A stretch of DNA of 39,669 nucleotides from Candidatus Palauibacter polyketidifaciens (GTDB lineage Bacteria; Gemmatimonadota; Gemmatimonadetes; Palauibacterales; Palauibacteraceae): assembly GCF_947581785.1 (NCBI RefSeq), contig NZ_CANPVO010000036.1:79490-119158 (forward strand). The letters run 5' to 3'. This document shows, piece after piece, positions 1-7,510 of the stretch (position 1 is its first letter; the number at the start of each line of letters is the position of its first letter). Under the pieces are notes generated by a model. The model ran no database searches, was not told the origin of the DNA, and worked only from the letters and a program-made list of their open reading frames with translations. The translations under genes were made by a program, and so were the position numbers.

Positions 1-981
1 CTCCCGAACCCCACACCCAACGTCATCAAGGATTGGGCGCCGCTTCCGGATGGCCGCGAGTGGGGCTCCACGGCGGGCATCGACATCGACCCCACCGACG
101 GCCACATCTGGGCGTACGACCGCTGCGGCGGGATCGCGCTCGCCGGCGGGTGCGCCGAGAACCTCGTCGACCCGGTCTTCAAGTTCCACCGCGAGACGGG
201 CGAGATCATGGCCAGCTTCGGGGCCGGCCTCTTCGTCCTTCCGCACGGGCTCTACGTGGACGATGACGGGAACGTCTGGGTCACGGACTCCCAGGGGACG
301 GAAGACAAGGGGCATATCGTCGTGAAGTTCTCGCCGGAGGGCGAGGTGCTCCTGATGCTCGGGGAGATGGGCGTTCGGAACAGCGAGCCCGGCACCTTCT
401 TCAACGAGCCGTGCGACGTCATAACGGCTCCGGACGGGTCGATCTTCGTTTCCGACGGGCACAGCGGACAGAACGCGAACCCGCCGGAGGGGTCCACCGG
501 CCGCATCATCAAGTTCTCGCCCGACGGGGAATACCTCATGGAGTGGGGCGTGATCGGCGACGCGCCGGGCGAGTTCCGGACACCGCACGCGCTCGAGATG
601 GATTCGCGGGGGCGCCTCTTCGTCGCGGACCGGGGAAACCACCGCATCCAGGTCTTCGACCAGGAAGGGAACCTGCTCGACATCTTTTACGAATTCGGCC
701 GGGTCAGCGGACTCTTCATCGACGACGGGGACAACGTGTACGCGATCGACTCGGAGTCGAACCCCAACCAGCACTCCGACTGGCTGACCGGCGTTCGGAT
801 CGGCCACGTGTCGGAGGACCGGGTCACGGCCTTCATCCCGCCGCACGAATCCGACGATCCGCAGGGCGAGGCCGGCGAAGGTGTTGCGGTCGATGCGGAC
901 GGAAACGTTTACGCTGCGGAGGGACCGAACTCGCGGGCCGCCGCCGAGGGCGGAGTCACGAAGTACACGCGCAACCGATGA
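1..981 (+). CDS. NHL-repeat beta-propeller protein (5' end outside window)
   Basis: The reading frame is open from the first base to the TGA at 979-981, so the gene is cut by the window start; 326 residues are visible. They form repeated blades with NHL-type signatures such as GRLFVADRGNHRIQVFD near residues 204-220, PDGSIFVSDG and DADGNVYAAEG. The repeats resemble six-bladed NHL propellers of the peptidyl-alpha-hydroxyglycine amidating lyase-like group, but no catalytic residues can be assigned with confidence. The N-terminus is missing, so a signal peptide cannot be judged; the next gene, 37 nt downstream on the same strand, is clearly secreted and the two may be cotranscribed. Family fold is well supported, activity is not. 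Confidence 0.85.
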   Translation, partial: LPNPTPNVIKDWAPLPDGREWGSTAGIDIDPTDGHIWAYDRCGGIALAGGCAENLVDPVFKFHRETGEIMASFGAGLFVLPHGLYVDDDGNVWVTDSQGTEDKGHIVVKFSPEGEVLLMLGEMGVRNSEPGTFFNEPCDVITAPDGSIFVSDGHSGQNANPPEGSTGRIIKFSPDGEYLMEWGVIGDAPGEFRTPHALEMDSRGRLFVADRGNHRIQVFDQEGNLLDIFYEFGRVSGLFIDDGDNVYAIDSESNPNQHSDWLTGVRIGHVSEDRVTAFIPPHESDDPQGEAGEGVAVDADGNVYAAEGPNSRAAAEGGVTKYTRNR

Positions 982-1018
982 GCAACGCACGCCAGGCTGC
1001 TGCAGGAGAGGAAAGACG

Positions 1019-1777
1019 ATGAGGATGAGAAGATTCGCTTCGGGGATGGCCGTGGGTGCGGTGGCGCTGGCCCTCGCGGGGTCCGCCGCTATCGCGCAGG
1101 AACTCAGTGAGGTGTGTCCGGATTCGCCCGACATGACGGGCGCCCTGTGGGGGCTGGTCGCGGACGGGGACACGCAGATGGGGCTGCCGAGCGCCACCGT
1201 CGTCGCCACATGGGAGAAGGACGGCGAGGAAGGGCAGATGGAGGGGCAGACCGCGCTGGACGGCGGTTACACGCTCTGCTACGTGCCGCTCGGCGTCGAG
1301 GTCTCGGTGCAACCGGTGTTCATGGGCACGGGAGGGGCCGCCATCACGGCCAATCTCGCGGAGCAGATCACCCGCCTGGACCTCACCTTCTCGCTCTCCG
1401 ATGTGGGTGGTGGTGGCGGCGGCGGCGACGACGACCGCATCTGGGCCTGCTTCGGGGGCACCACGGACAATCAGATCAACCTCCAGAATTCGCGACTTAT
1501 TCGCTGCGACCCCGGCTGGGAGGGAATCGATCGGTGCCCGAAGGAGTCGGAGTATGGCCAGGTGCAGGCGACGATGACGGGCGGCGGGATATCGGCGGAC
1601 GACGAGGAACGCCCGGATGAGATTGCCGGGAGCTCGGACTTTCGTGAAGCGCTCGAGAAGCTCGTCTCTGATGCCCAGCGGCTCGGGGCGAACGCAATGA
1701 TCAATGTTCGGCTGAACCGGAACTCGCTCACCGCCGAGGCGGTCATGATCTCCGTCGATCCGGTCACCTGCCGCTGA
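1019..1777 (+). CDS. Secreted protein with carboxypeptidase-regulatory-like domain and YbjQ-like C-terminus
   Basis: A 252-residue product. I place the start at the ATG at 1019 because a purine-rich site (GGAGAGGAAAG, 1004-1014) precedes it and a signal peptide follows directly (arginine-rich n-region, hydrophobic core, likely cleavage near residue 26); longer in-frame starts would bury this signal. Residues about 42-115 look like a carboxypeptidase-regulatory (transthyretin-like) beta-sandwich, with the pattern G-V-x-D ... DGGYTLCYVP. A glycine run and DDD linker follow near residues 132-143. The tail contains ALEKLVSDAQRLGANAMINV, which closely resembles the second half of YbjQ/heavy-metal-binding domains. 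Cysteines at several positions suggest disulfides. Function unknown; probably periplasmic or extracellular. Confidence 0.85.
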   Translation: MRMRRFASGMAVGAVALALAGSAAIAQELSEVCPDSPDMTGALWGLVADGDTQMGLPSATVVATWEKDGEEGQMEGQTALDGGYTLCYVPLGVEVSVQPVFMGTGGAAITANLAEQITRLDLTFSLSDVGGGGGGGDDDRIWACFGGTTDNQINLQNSRLIRCDPGWEGIDRCPKESEYGQVQATMTGGGISADDEERPDEIAGSSDFREALEKLVSDAQRLGANAMINVRLNRNSLTAEAVMISVDPVTCR

Positions 1778-1841
1778 TCCCGGCTGCGTCGGGCGCGGGC
1801 CCCAGTCCGTGAGCCCGCACCGACGCTCATCGCCGGTGGAT

Positions 1842-1863
1842 CGGCCGGTCCTGCTGCCGGCCG
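1842..1863. terminator. Hairpin between convergent genes
   Basis: Inverted repeat CGGCCGG (1842-1848) and CCGGCCG (1857-1863) with an 8-nt loop, extendable outward by A-T and wobble pairs. It lies between the convergent stops at 1777 and 1886. No T-tract follows on either side, so it is at best a weak or factor-assisted bidirectional terminator. Confidence 0.35.
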
Positions 1864-1885
1864 GTTCCGCTTCCCGCCGGTCCTG

Positions 1886-4800
1886 CTAAGGTCGCCGCAC
1901 GCGGATCGGGAAAGGCGGACGCTCGGGCGTCGCCACCGGTGACGCCTCGAGTTGCTCCAGCACGACCTCGATCGCCTTCTCCAGCTGCGGGTCGACGCCC
2001 GCGATCACGTCGGCCGGCCACTGCTCCACTTCGATGTCCGGGGGCACGCCCACGTTCTCGACGATGAATCCGTCCTCCGTCCATATGGCGAGGTTCGGCG
2101 CCGTGATCGACCCCCCGTCCATCAGAATCGGGAAGCCCAGGACGCCGACGAGCCCGCCCCAGGTGCGGCGGCCGATGAGCGTCCCCATCTCGAGCTTGCG
2201 GAACATCCAGGGCAGCATGTCGCCGCCGGAGCCGGCGGTCTCGTCGATGAGCATCACCTTCGGGCCCGGGATCGCGCCCTGCGGCGTCACGAGGTCGGCC
2301 CCGTAGCGCATCGCCCAGTGCGACATGTAGGGCCGCCGGAGGATGTTGATGTAGTAGTCCGCGATCTGGCCGCCCCCGTTGTGCCGCTCGTCGATGATCA
2401 CGGCCTCCCGGTTCGTCTGCGGGAAGAAGTAGCGCTTGAAGTACTCGTGTCCCGCGCCGGCGGTGTTGGGCACGTACACGTAGGCGACCCGCCCGTCCGT
2501 GGCTTCGTCGACCCGCGCTAGGTTGCCCTCCACCCAGTCCCGGTTCCGCAGCGCGCCCTCGTTCGCCACCGGCACGACGTCGACCGTGCGGGACCCCGCT
2601 CCATCCGGCGACGAACCGACGGTGATCGAGACGATCCGGCCGGCCGTGTTCTCGAACCGGCTGTAGAGGTTCTCCGGCGCCGAGAGCGCGACCCCTTCGA
2701 CCCCCAGCAGGTATTCGCCCGCTTCGACCTCGACGCCCGGCTCCGTGAGCGGCGACCGGAGTCCCGGATTCCAGTTGAGACCGCCGTACACCTTCTCGAA
2801 CCGGTATCGCCCCTGGTCGATGACGAAGTCCGCGCCCAGCAGACCGCCCGGCACGTTGTCCGTCTCGTGCAGGAAGTCGCCGCCCCCGCCGCGGTGGTGC
2901 CCCACCGCAATCTCGGAATGGAGCCACGTCATGAGCCGGTTCAGGTCGGCCCGCGAGGTGAGGTGGCGGAGGAAGACGGCGTACTTTTCCTTCATGGCGG
3001 GCCAGTCCGCGCCGTGCATGTTGGGGTCATAAAAGTAGTCGCGGTTGATCCGCCAGGCCTCCTCGTAGATCTGACGCCACTCCGCTCGCGGATCGATTCT
3101 CACCTCCACCTCGGCGACGCCGAGCCGGTCCGCACCGGATCCGATGTCCGTCCCGCCGGCGCTGCCGATGAACCAGCCGCCCGACGTCGCGTACAGCACG
3201 CTCCCGCGGTCCGCCGACAGGTCGTAGAAGCGCGTGCCGTCCACAACGGTCGCCTCTTCGCGGTCGGCGAGGGAGAAACGGCGAAGGCCGGGGCCCGAGC
3301 CGGGGCTTCCGAACCCGCTCGCCGTCGCGCTTCGGATGTAGAAGAGTTGGCCCGGGTCGCCGGGCTGCAGGTTCGCGTAGCCGGCTTCGGGAAGCGGCAG
3401 GGCGAGGATGCGCTGGTCGAGTCCGTCGAAGTCAATGTGGACCGTCACCTCGTCCGCATCGTCCGCGCCCTCCGCCTCCGATTCAGCCTCGTCCCCCGCC
3501 TCCTCGTCGCTCTCCCTCGCAAGCGGGGATGGCGTGCCCCTCTCGAGGACCGCGAGATAGATCGCGTTCGTCATCTCGAAGTCGTTGTTCGACTGGGCGA
3601 ACCACTGGACGACGGGGCCCGCGTCGGTGGACGACGTGAGATACAGGTATTTGCCGCCAGCGTCGAAGACGGCTTCGGAGACGTCGCTGAGTCCGTCCGT
3701 GACGGCCCTCGTCTCGCCCGTCTCGAGCAGGTGGACGTAGGCGGTGCGGATGTTGGTCTCGTTGTTGCGCGTGTAGACGAGCCAGCGGGAGTCCGGCGAC
3801 CAGGCGTGCGAGGGCGGGGGCAGCGGCCCGTACATCGCGTCGGCATCGACGCGGTGGGTGTCCCCGGACGCGAGATCGATCCAGTACACGGCGCGCGAGT
3901 TGTCCGTGTAGCTGATCTTCGTGCCGTCGGGCGACCACACCGGGTCCACGTAGAACCCCGCGCCGTCCAGATCGTAGCTGCGGGCCTCTCCCGCACCGGA
4001 CTGGGGAGCCACGTACAGCCGGTATTCGCCCGACGCGTCGGAGAACCAGGCGATGGATGCTCCGTCCGGCGACCATGCGGGGCTCCGCTCGTGGGCGGCG
4101 GTCGACTGCGTGAGGTTGCGGTCGTCCCCCTCGTCGCGCGGCAGCGTGACGATCTCGCCCCTGAACTCGAAGGCGGCGCGGGTGCCGGAGGGCGAGAGAC
4201 TCGCGTTGCGGACGAAGTTCTCGCCGCCGGCGTAGCGCGGGCGCACTTCAAGAAGATCCGTCGCGATCCGCACCGGCACCGGGTCGCTTGCGCCCGAGCC
4301 GGGATCGAGCAGGTGCAGCCGCCCCGCCTGCTCGTAGGCGATCCGGCCGGCGCCGGCGGACGCGCTCAGGACGGGAAAATCCTCGTGCGCGGTGACCCGC
4401 GAGACGTGCCCGGCCCCCGCGTCGTACGAGTAGACGTTGAACTCCCCGTCGCGGTCCGAACGGAAGTAGACGCGGTCCCCGATCCACATGGGATCCGTGT
4501 CGTTCGAGCGGCCCTCGGGCTGCGGAATCTGGACGACGGAATGGTCCGCCACGTCGTAGACCCAGATCCGCGTCGTCGTCCCGCCCCGGTAGTTCTTCCA
4601 CTGGGCGAAGGCTTCGTACAGCGGCGTGTAGGCGATCTTCGCGCCGTCCGGCGACCAGGTCGCCTTGAACGCGTGCGGAATGGGCAGCTGTTCGGGGTGT
4701 CCCCCACTCGTGGAGACCGTGAACAACTGCCGGTGGCGGCCCGTGTAGGCGTTGCGTCCCGACGAAAAGAGCACCGCCGATCCGTCGGGCGTGAAGCCCT

Positions 4801-5161
4801 GAACGAGATCCGGTCCCGGGTGCCACGTGAGCCGCTCGGGCACACCGCCCGCCGCGGGCACGAGAAAGACATCGGTGTTCCCATCGTATTCCCCGGAGAA
4901 CGCGATCCACTCCCCGTCCGGCGAGAAGCGCGGATTGAACTCGACGCCGACGTGCGAGGTCAGCCGGCGCGGTGAACTCCCATCGATTCCGGCGGTCCAC
5001 AGGTCCCCGGCGTACGCGAACGCGATCCGGTCGGCGCTCACCGCGGGCTGGGCGAGCATGAGCGTGCCGGTCGCGTCCTGTGCCCAGGAGGGACGGAACG
5101 AGGCCGTGAGGAGCATAGCTGTGAGGAGGAGGAGCGAGCGTGCCTTCAGTCTTGCCTTCAT
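1886..5161 (-). CDS. Secreted tricorn-like peptidase (beta-propeller + PDZ + S41)
   Basis: A 1091-residue protein, close to the ~1070 of archaeal tricorn protease. The ATG at 5161 is chosen because GAAGGATCCG precedes it and a clear signal peptide follows (cleavage after SWA, about residue 26); the in-frame upstream extension looks non-coding. N-terminal TolB/WD40-like blades run to about residue 540, with repeats such as PRFSPDGEWIAFSG and SPDGTKISYTD. An acidic hinge (about 550-571) precedes the C-terminal half with PDZ and tail-specific protease core. His755 or His756 in VGHHRGGGG, Ser978 in ETAGSGGD and Glu1035 in VENVGVPPD match the spacing of tricorn His746, Ser965 and Glu1023. Unlike cytosolic tricorn it should be exported, so it would degrade peptides in the periplasm or outside. 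Divergent from a serine hydrolase gene. Confidence 0.95.
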   Translation of the reverse strand: MKARLKARSLLLLTAMLLTASFRPSWAQDATGTLMLAQPAVSADRIAFAYAGDLWTAGIDGSSPRRLTSHVGVEFNPRFSPDGEWIAFSGEYDGNTDVFLVPAAGGVPERLTWHPGPDLVQGFTPDGSAVLFSSGRNAYTGRHRQLFTVSTSGGHPEQLPIPHAFKATWSPDGAKIAYTPLYEAFAQWKNYRGGTTTRIWVYDVADHSVVQIPQPEGRSNDTDPMWIGDRVYFRSDRDGEFNVYSYDAGAGHVSRVTAHEDFPVLSASAGAGRIAYEQAGRLHLLDPGSGASDPVPVRIATDLLEVRPRYAGGENFVRNASLSPSGTRAAFEFRGEIVTLPRDEGDDRNLTQSTAAHERSPAWSPDGASIAWFSDASGEYRLYVAPQSGAGEARSYDLDGAGFYVDPVWSPDGTKISYTDNSRAVYWIDLASGDTHRVDADAMYGPLPPPSHAWSPDSRWLVYTRNNETNIRTAYVHLLETGETRAVTDGLSDVSEAVFDAGGKYLYLTSSTDAGPVVQWFAQSNNDFEMTNAIYLAVLERGTPSPLARESDEEAGDEAESEAEGADDADEVTVHIDFDGLDQRILALPLPEAGYANLQPGDPGQLFYIRSATASGFGSPGSGPGLRRFSLADREEATVVDGTRFYDLSADRGSVLYATSGGWFIGSAGGTDIGSGADRLGVAEVEVRIDPRAEWRQIYEEAWRINRDYFYDPNMHGADWPAMKEKYAVFLRHLTSRADLNRLMTWLHSEIAVGHHRGGGGDFLHETDNVPGGLLGADFVIDQGRYRFEKVYGGLNWNPGLRSPLTEPGVEVEAGEYLLGVEGVALSAPENLYSRFENTAGRIVSITVGSSPDGAGSRTVDVVPVANEGALRNRDWVEGNLARVDEATDGRVAYVYVPNTAGAGHEYFKRYFFPQTNREAVIIDERHNGGGQIADYYINILRRPYMSHWAMRYGADLVTPQGAIPGPKVMLIDETAGSGGDMLPWMFRKLEMGTLIGRRTWGGLVGVLGFPILMDGGSITAPNLAIWTEDGFIVENVGVPPDIEVEQWPADVIAGVDPQLEKAIEVVLEQLEASPVATPERPPFPIRVRRP

Positions 5162-5254
5162 CGGATCCTTCGCAATCTGGGGTGGTCCCGGGTCGAGCCG
5201 TTGACGCCGCCTGATTGTACGTCCGGAGGCGTCGAAACCGGTATCTGTGGCCGA

Positions 5255-5287
5255 CCGTATCGATCCCGTATCGACCCCGTATTTACG
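5255..5287. repeat. Three tandem 11-bp repeats in divergent promoter region
   Basis: CCGTATCGATC (5255-5265), CCGTATCGACC (5266-5276) and CCGTATTTACG (5277-5287) follow each other without gaps. The 11-bp period is about one helical turn, so all three copies would face the same side of DNA. They sit in the 208-bp gap between the divergent tricorn-like and beta-lactamase-like genes, making an operator for a repeat-binding regulator plausible. No regulator gene is visible nearby. Confidence 0.5.
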
Positions 5288-5369
5288 GTGTCGCGCGGTT
5301 GCCCGCTGGAGTCCGGCCTCCTTACCGTCTCTCGCGCGCTCCCTGGAACCCGCCCCCGGAGTTACCCAA

Positions 5370-7388
5370 ATGCACACGCGTTTCCGTCGCCGCCGCCCAC
5401 GCTCGTCCCATTTCACGCTCTGCACCGGGCTTCTCGCTCTGCTCTCGACCGCGGAGATCGCGGCGCAGAACACGGAGCTCGAGGTCGGCCGGCGGTTGCC
5501 GGGCACGCTCGCCGCGGGCGACACGGCCCGCTACACGATCGAGACGGGCGAGAACGACTTCGTCCTCGGCGAGGTGAACCAGATTTCCGTCGACGTCACC
5601 GCGCGCGTCCTCGACCCGGAAGGGACGCAGGTCGGCCGCTTCGGCGGGCTGGGGCGCGGCGTCGAGCGCTTCGGCGGGCGGACGGCTGGCGCGGGCGTCC
5701 ACACGCTGGAGCTGTTCGTCGCGGGAGACGATGCCGACGCCGGCGGGCGCTACGAGGTCACGCTGCTGCGGCACGAACCCGTTGCGACGGATCCGGAGGA
5801 GCTGGCCGACCAGATCATGTCTCGCTTCGACGGTCCGCACTCCCCCGGCGGCGCGGTCCGCGCGTGGCGCGACGGCCGCACGATCTTCTCGAAGACCTAC
5901 GGGATGGCGAACCTCGCCTACGGTCTCCCCTTCGAGGAGGACACGAGGACGAACATCGGTTCGACCTCGAAGCAGTTCACCGCCTTCGCGATCGTGCTGC
6001 AGGCGGAGCGCGGCCTCCTCTCCCTCGAGGACGACATCCGCAAGCACATCCCCGAACTTCCGGAGTTCGAGCACACGATCCAGGTGAAGCACCTGGTCAC
6101 CCACACGTCGGGACTGCGCGAATTCCTGAACCTGCTGCGGATGACGGGCCGGCGCCTCGACCACGGGGACTGGATCGACCGCTCGGAGCTCGTCGACATC
6201 GTGCAGCGGCAGCCGGCGCTCCAGAACGAGCCCGGCGCCGAGTGGAACTACAACAACACGGCGTTCGGCCTCGCGGCCGTGATCGTAGAGCGCACCTCCG
6301 GGCAGGATTTCCACGTCTTCATGCAGGAGAACGTGTTCGGGCCGCTGGGGATGACCGGGACCATGGTGCGGCCCTCCACGCGGCACATCGTCCCGAACAT
6401 GTCCGAAGGCTACACCCCGGGCCCGGACGGCTACCGCCAGATCGGCGACCTCGGCGGCGCGGTCGGCGCGGGGGCCATCTACAGCACGATCGGCGATCTG
6501 CAGACGTGGGCCGAGAACTACGCGAACCCGCGCGTCGGCACGCGGGAGAGCATCGACGAGATGATGACGTCGTTCGTCCTCAACGACGGAGAAGAGACCG
6601 GGTATGGGTACGGGCTCTCCGTTGACGAGCAGCGCGGGCTGAAGCGGGTGAGCCACGGGGGCGCGGACGTCGCGCACCGCTCGATGTTCGTCTACTTCCC
6701 CGAGATCAACGCGGGCCTCACGACCCAGAGCAACCACGCGCAGTTCAACAGCGGCGTCGCCTACGAACTCGCCGCGGCGTTCTTCGGGGACGCGATGGAG
6801 GAGGAGGAAGACGCCGGCGACTTCGATCCTGAAGACTTCGACCCGGAGGCCTTCGACGAATTCGCCGGCCGCTACGCGCTCGACGCGGCGCCGAACTTCA
6901 TCCTCACTTTCACGCGCGAGGACGACACCTTCTACACGCAGGCGACGGGACAGCAGCGGCTCGAGATCGTCCCCACCTCCGACTCGACCTTCCGCCTGCT
7001 CGCCGTCGAGGCTTCCGTCACCTTCCTGCGGGATCCGGAGGGCGACGTCGAGGGGCTCACGCTGCACCAGAACGGAGACAACCACGCCACCCGCCTCGAG
7101 GATGATGAGGCCGAGGCCTGGGAGCCGACGGCGGAGGATCTCACCGACTTCGCCGGTCGATTCTTCAGCGAGGAGCTGGAGACGTTCTACGCCTTCACCG
7201 TGGAAGACGGATCTCTCGTCCTGCACCAGCGCAGGCTCGACCGGGCGGAACTCGAACCCGGCGAGGAAGATCAGTTCTCGGGAGGCGGCCTGTCGTTCGC
7301 CTTCGAGCGGGATCGCAACGGCCAGGTGATCGGCTTCTACATCTCCAACGTCCGCACGCGCGACGTCCGTTTCGGCCGGGTGCCCTGA
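5370..7388 (+). CDS. Secreted beta-lactamase-fold serine hydrolase
   Basis: A 672-residue protein. The ATG at 5370 has GGAG at 5358-5361 and opens a signal peptide (basic n-region, cleavage after about residue 34); the longer in-frame start has neither. Residues about 37-140 resemble a pre-peptidase-type beta-sandwich (LEVGRRLPGTLAAGDTARY). The beta-lactamase/class C PBP-like domain follows with all three signatures: Ser198-x-x-Lys201 (GSTSKQF), Tyr294-Asn-Asn (WNYNNTAF) and His429-Gly-Gly (SHGGADV). An acidic linker with repeated DFDPE units near residues 475-490 leads to a C-terminal beta-rich domain like those of other serine hydrolases. Likely a periplasmic peptidase or esterase rather than an antibiotic resistance enzyme. 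Divergent from the tricorn-like peptidase. Confidence 0.93.
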   Translation: MHTRFRRRRPRSSHFTLCTGLLALLSTAEIAAQNTELEVGRRLPGTLAAGDTARYTIETGENDFVLGEVNQISVDVTARVLDPEGTQVGRFGGLGRGVERFGGRTAGAGVHTLELFVAGDDADAGGRYEVTLLRHEPVATDPEELADQIMSRFDGPHSPGGAVRAWRDGRTIFSKTYGMANLAYGLPFEEDTRTNIGSTSKQFTAFAIVLQAERGLLSLEDDIRKHIPELPEFEHTIQVKHLVTHTSGLREFLNLLRMTGRRLDHGDWIDRSELVDIVQRQPALQNEPGAEWNYNNTAFGLAAVIVERTSGQDFHVFMQENVFGPLGMTGTMVRPSTRHIVPNMSEGYTPGPDGYRQIGDLGGAVGAGAIYSTIGDLQTWAENYANPRVGTRESIDEMMTSFVLNDGEETGYGYGLSVDEQRGLKRVSHGGADVAHRSMFVYFPEINAGLTTQSNHAQFNSGVAYELAAAFFGDAMEEEEDAGDFDPEDFDPEAFDEFAGRYALDAAPNFILTFTREDDTFYTQATGQQRLEIVPTSDSTFRLLAVEASVTFLRDPEGDVEGLTLHQNGDNHATRLEDDEAEAWEPTAEDLTDFAGRFFSEELETFYAFTVEDGSLVLHQRRLDRAELEPGEEDQFSGGGLSFAFERDRNGQVIGFYISNVRTRDVRFGRVP

Positions 7389-7432
7389 GGTTCCCCCGCC
7401 GCTCCAGCCACCTGTGGAGGCTCGAATCGCGG

Positions 7433-7461
7433 CTGACAGAATCGGGGGCGCGGCTTAGCTT
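7433..7461 (+). promoter_or_regulatory. Candidate promoter of the TonB receptor gene
   Basis: CTGACA (7433-7438) is separated by 17 bp from TAGCTT (7456-7461), 49 bp before the receptor ATG. The first box matches the sigma-70 -35 consensus at five of six positions; the second is weak (T, A and the last T match). The spacing is ideal and the position is right, but a GC-rich genome yields such pairs by chance. Confidence 0.3.
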
Positions 7462-7510
7462 GTTACATGGGAGGCCGGCAGGTTCAACCGAAGGGCGGGA
7501 GGCGCTCGCG

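Noticed and set aside
2867..4975. A 702-codon plus-strand frame opposite the tricorn-like gene
   Set aside because: Antisense shadow of a gene with confirmed catalytic motifs; composition is that of a GC-rich reverse frame.
5162..5524. Longer N-terminus for the tricorn-like peptidase
   Set aside because: The extra residues are basic and low in coding character, run through the tandem repeats and across the divergent gene start, and would bury a good signal peptide.
5322..7226. A 634-codon minus-strand frame opposite the serine hydrolase
   Set aside because: Antisense shadow; the opposite strand carries the SxxK, YNN and HGG motifs.
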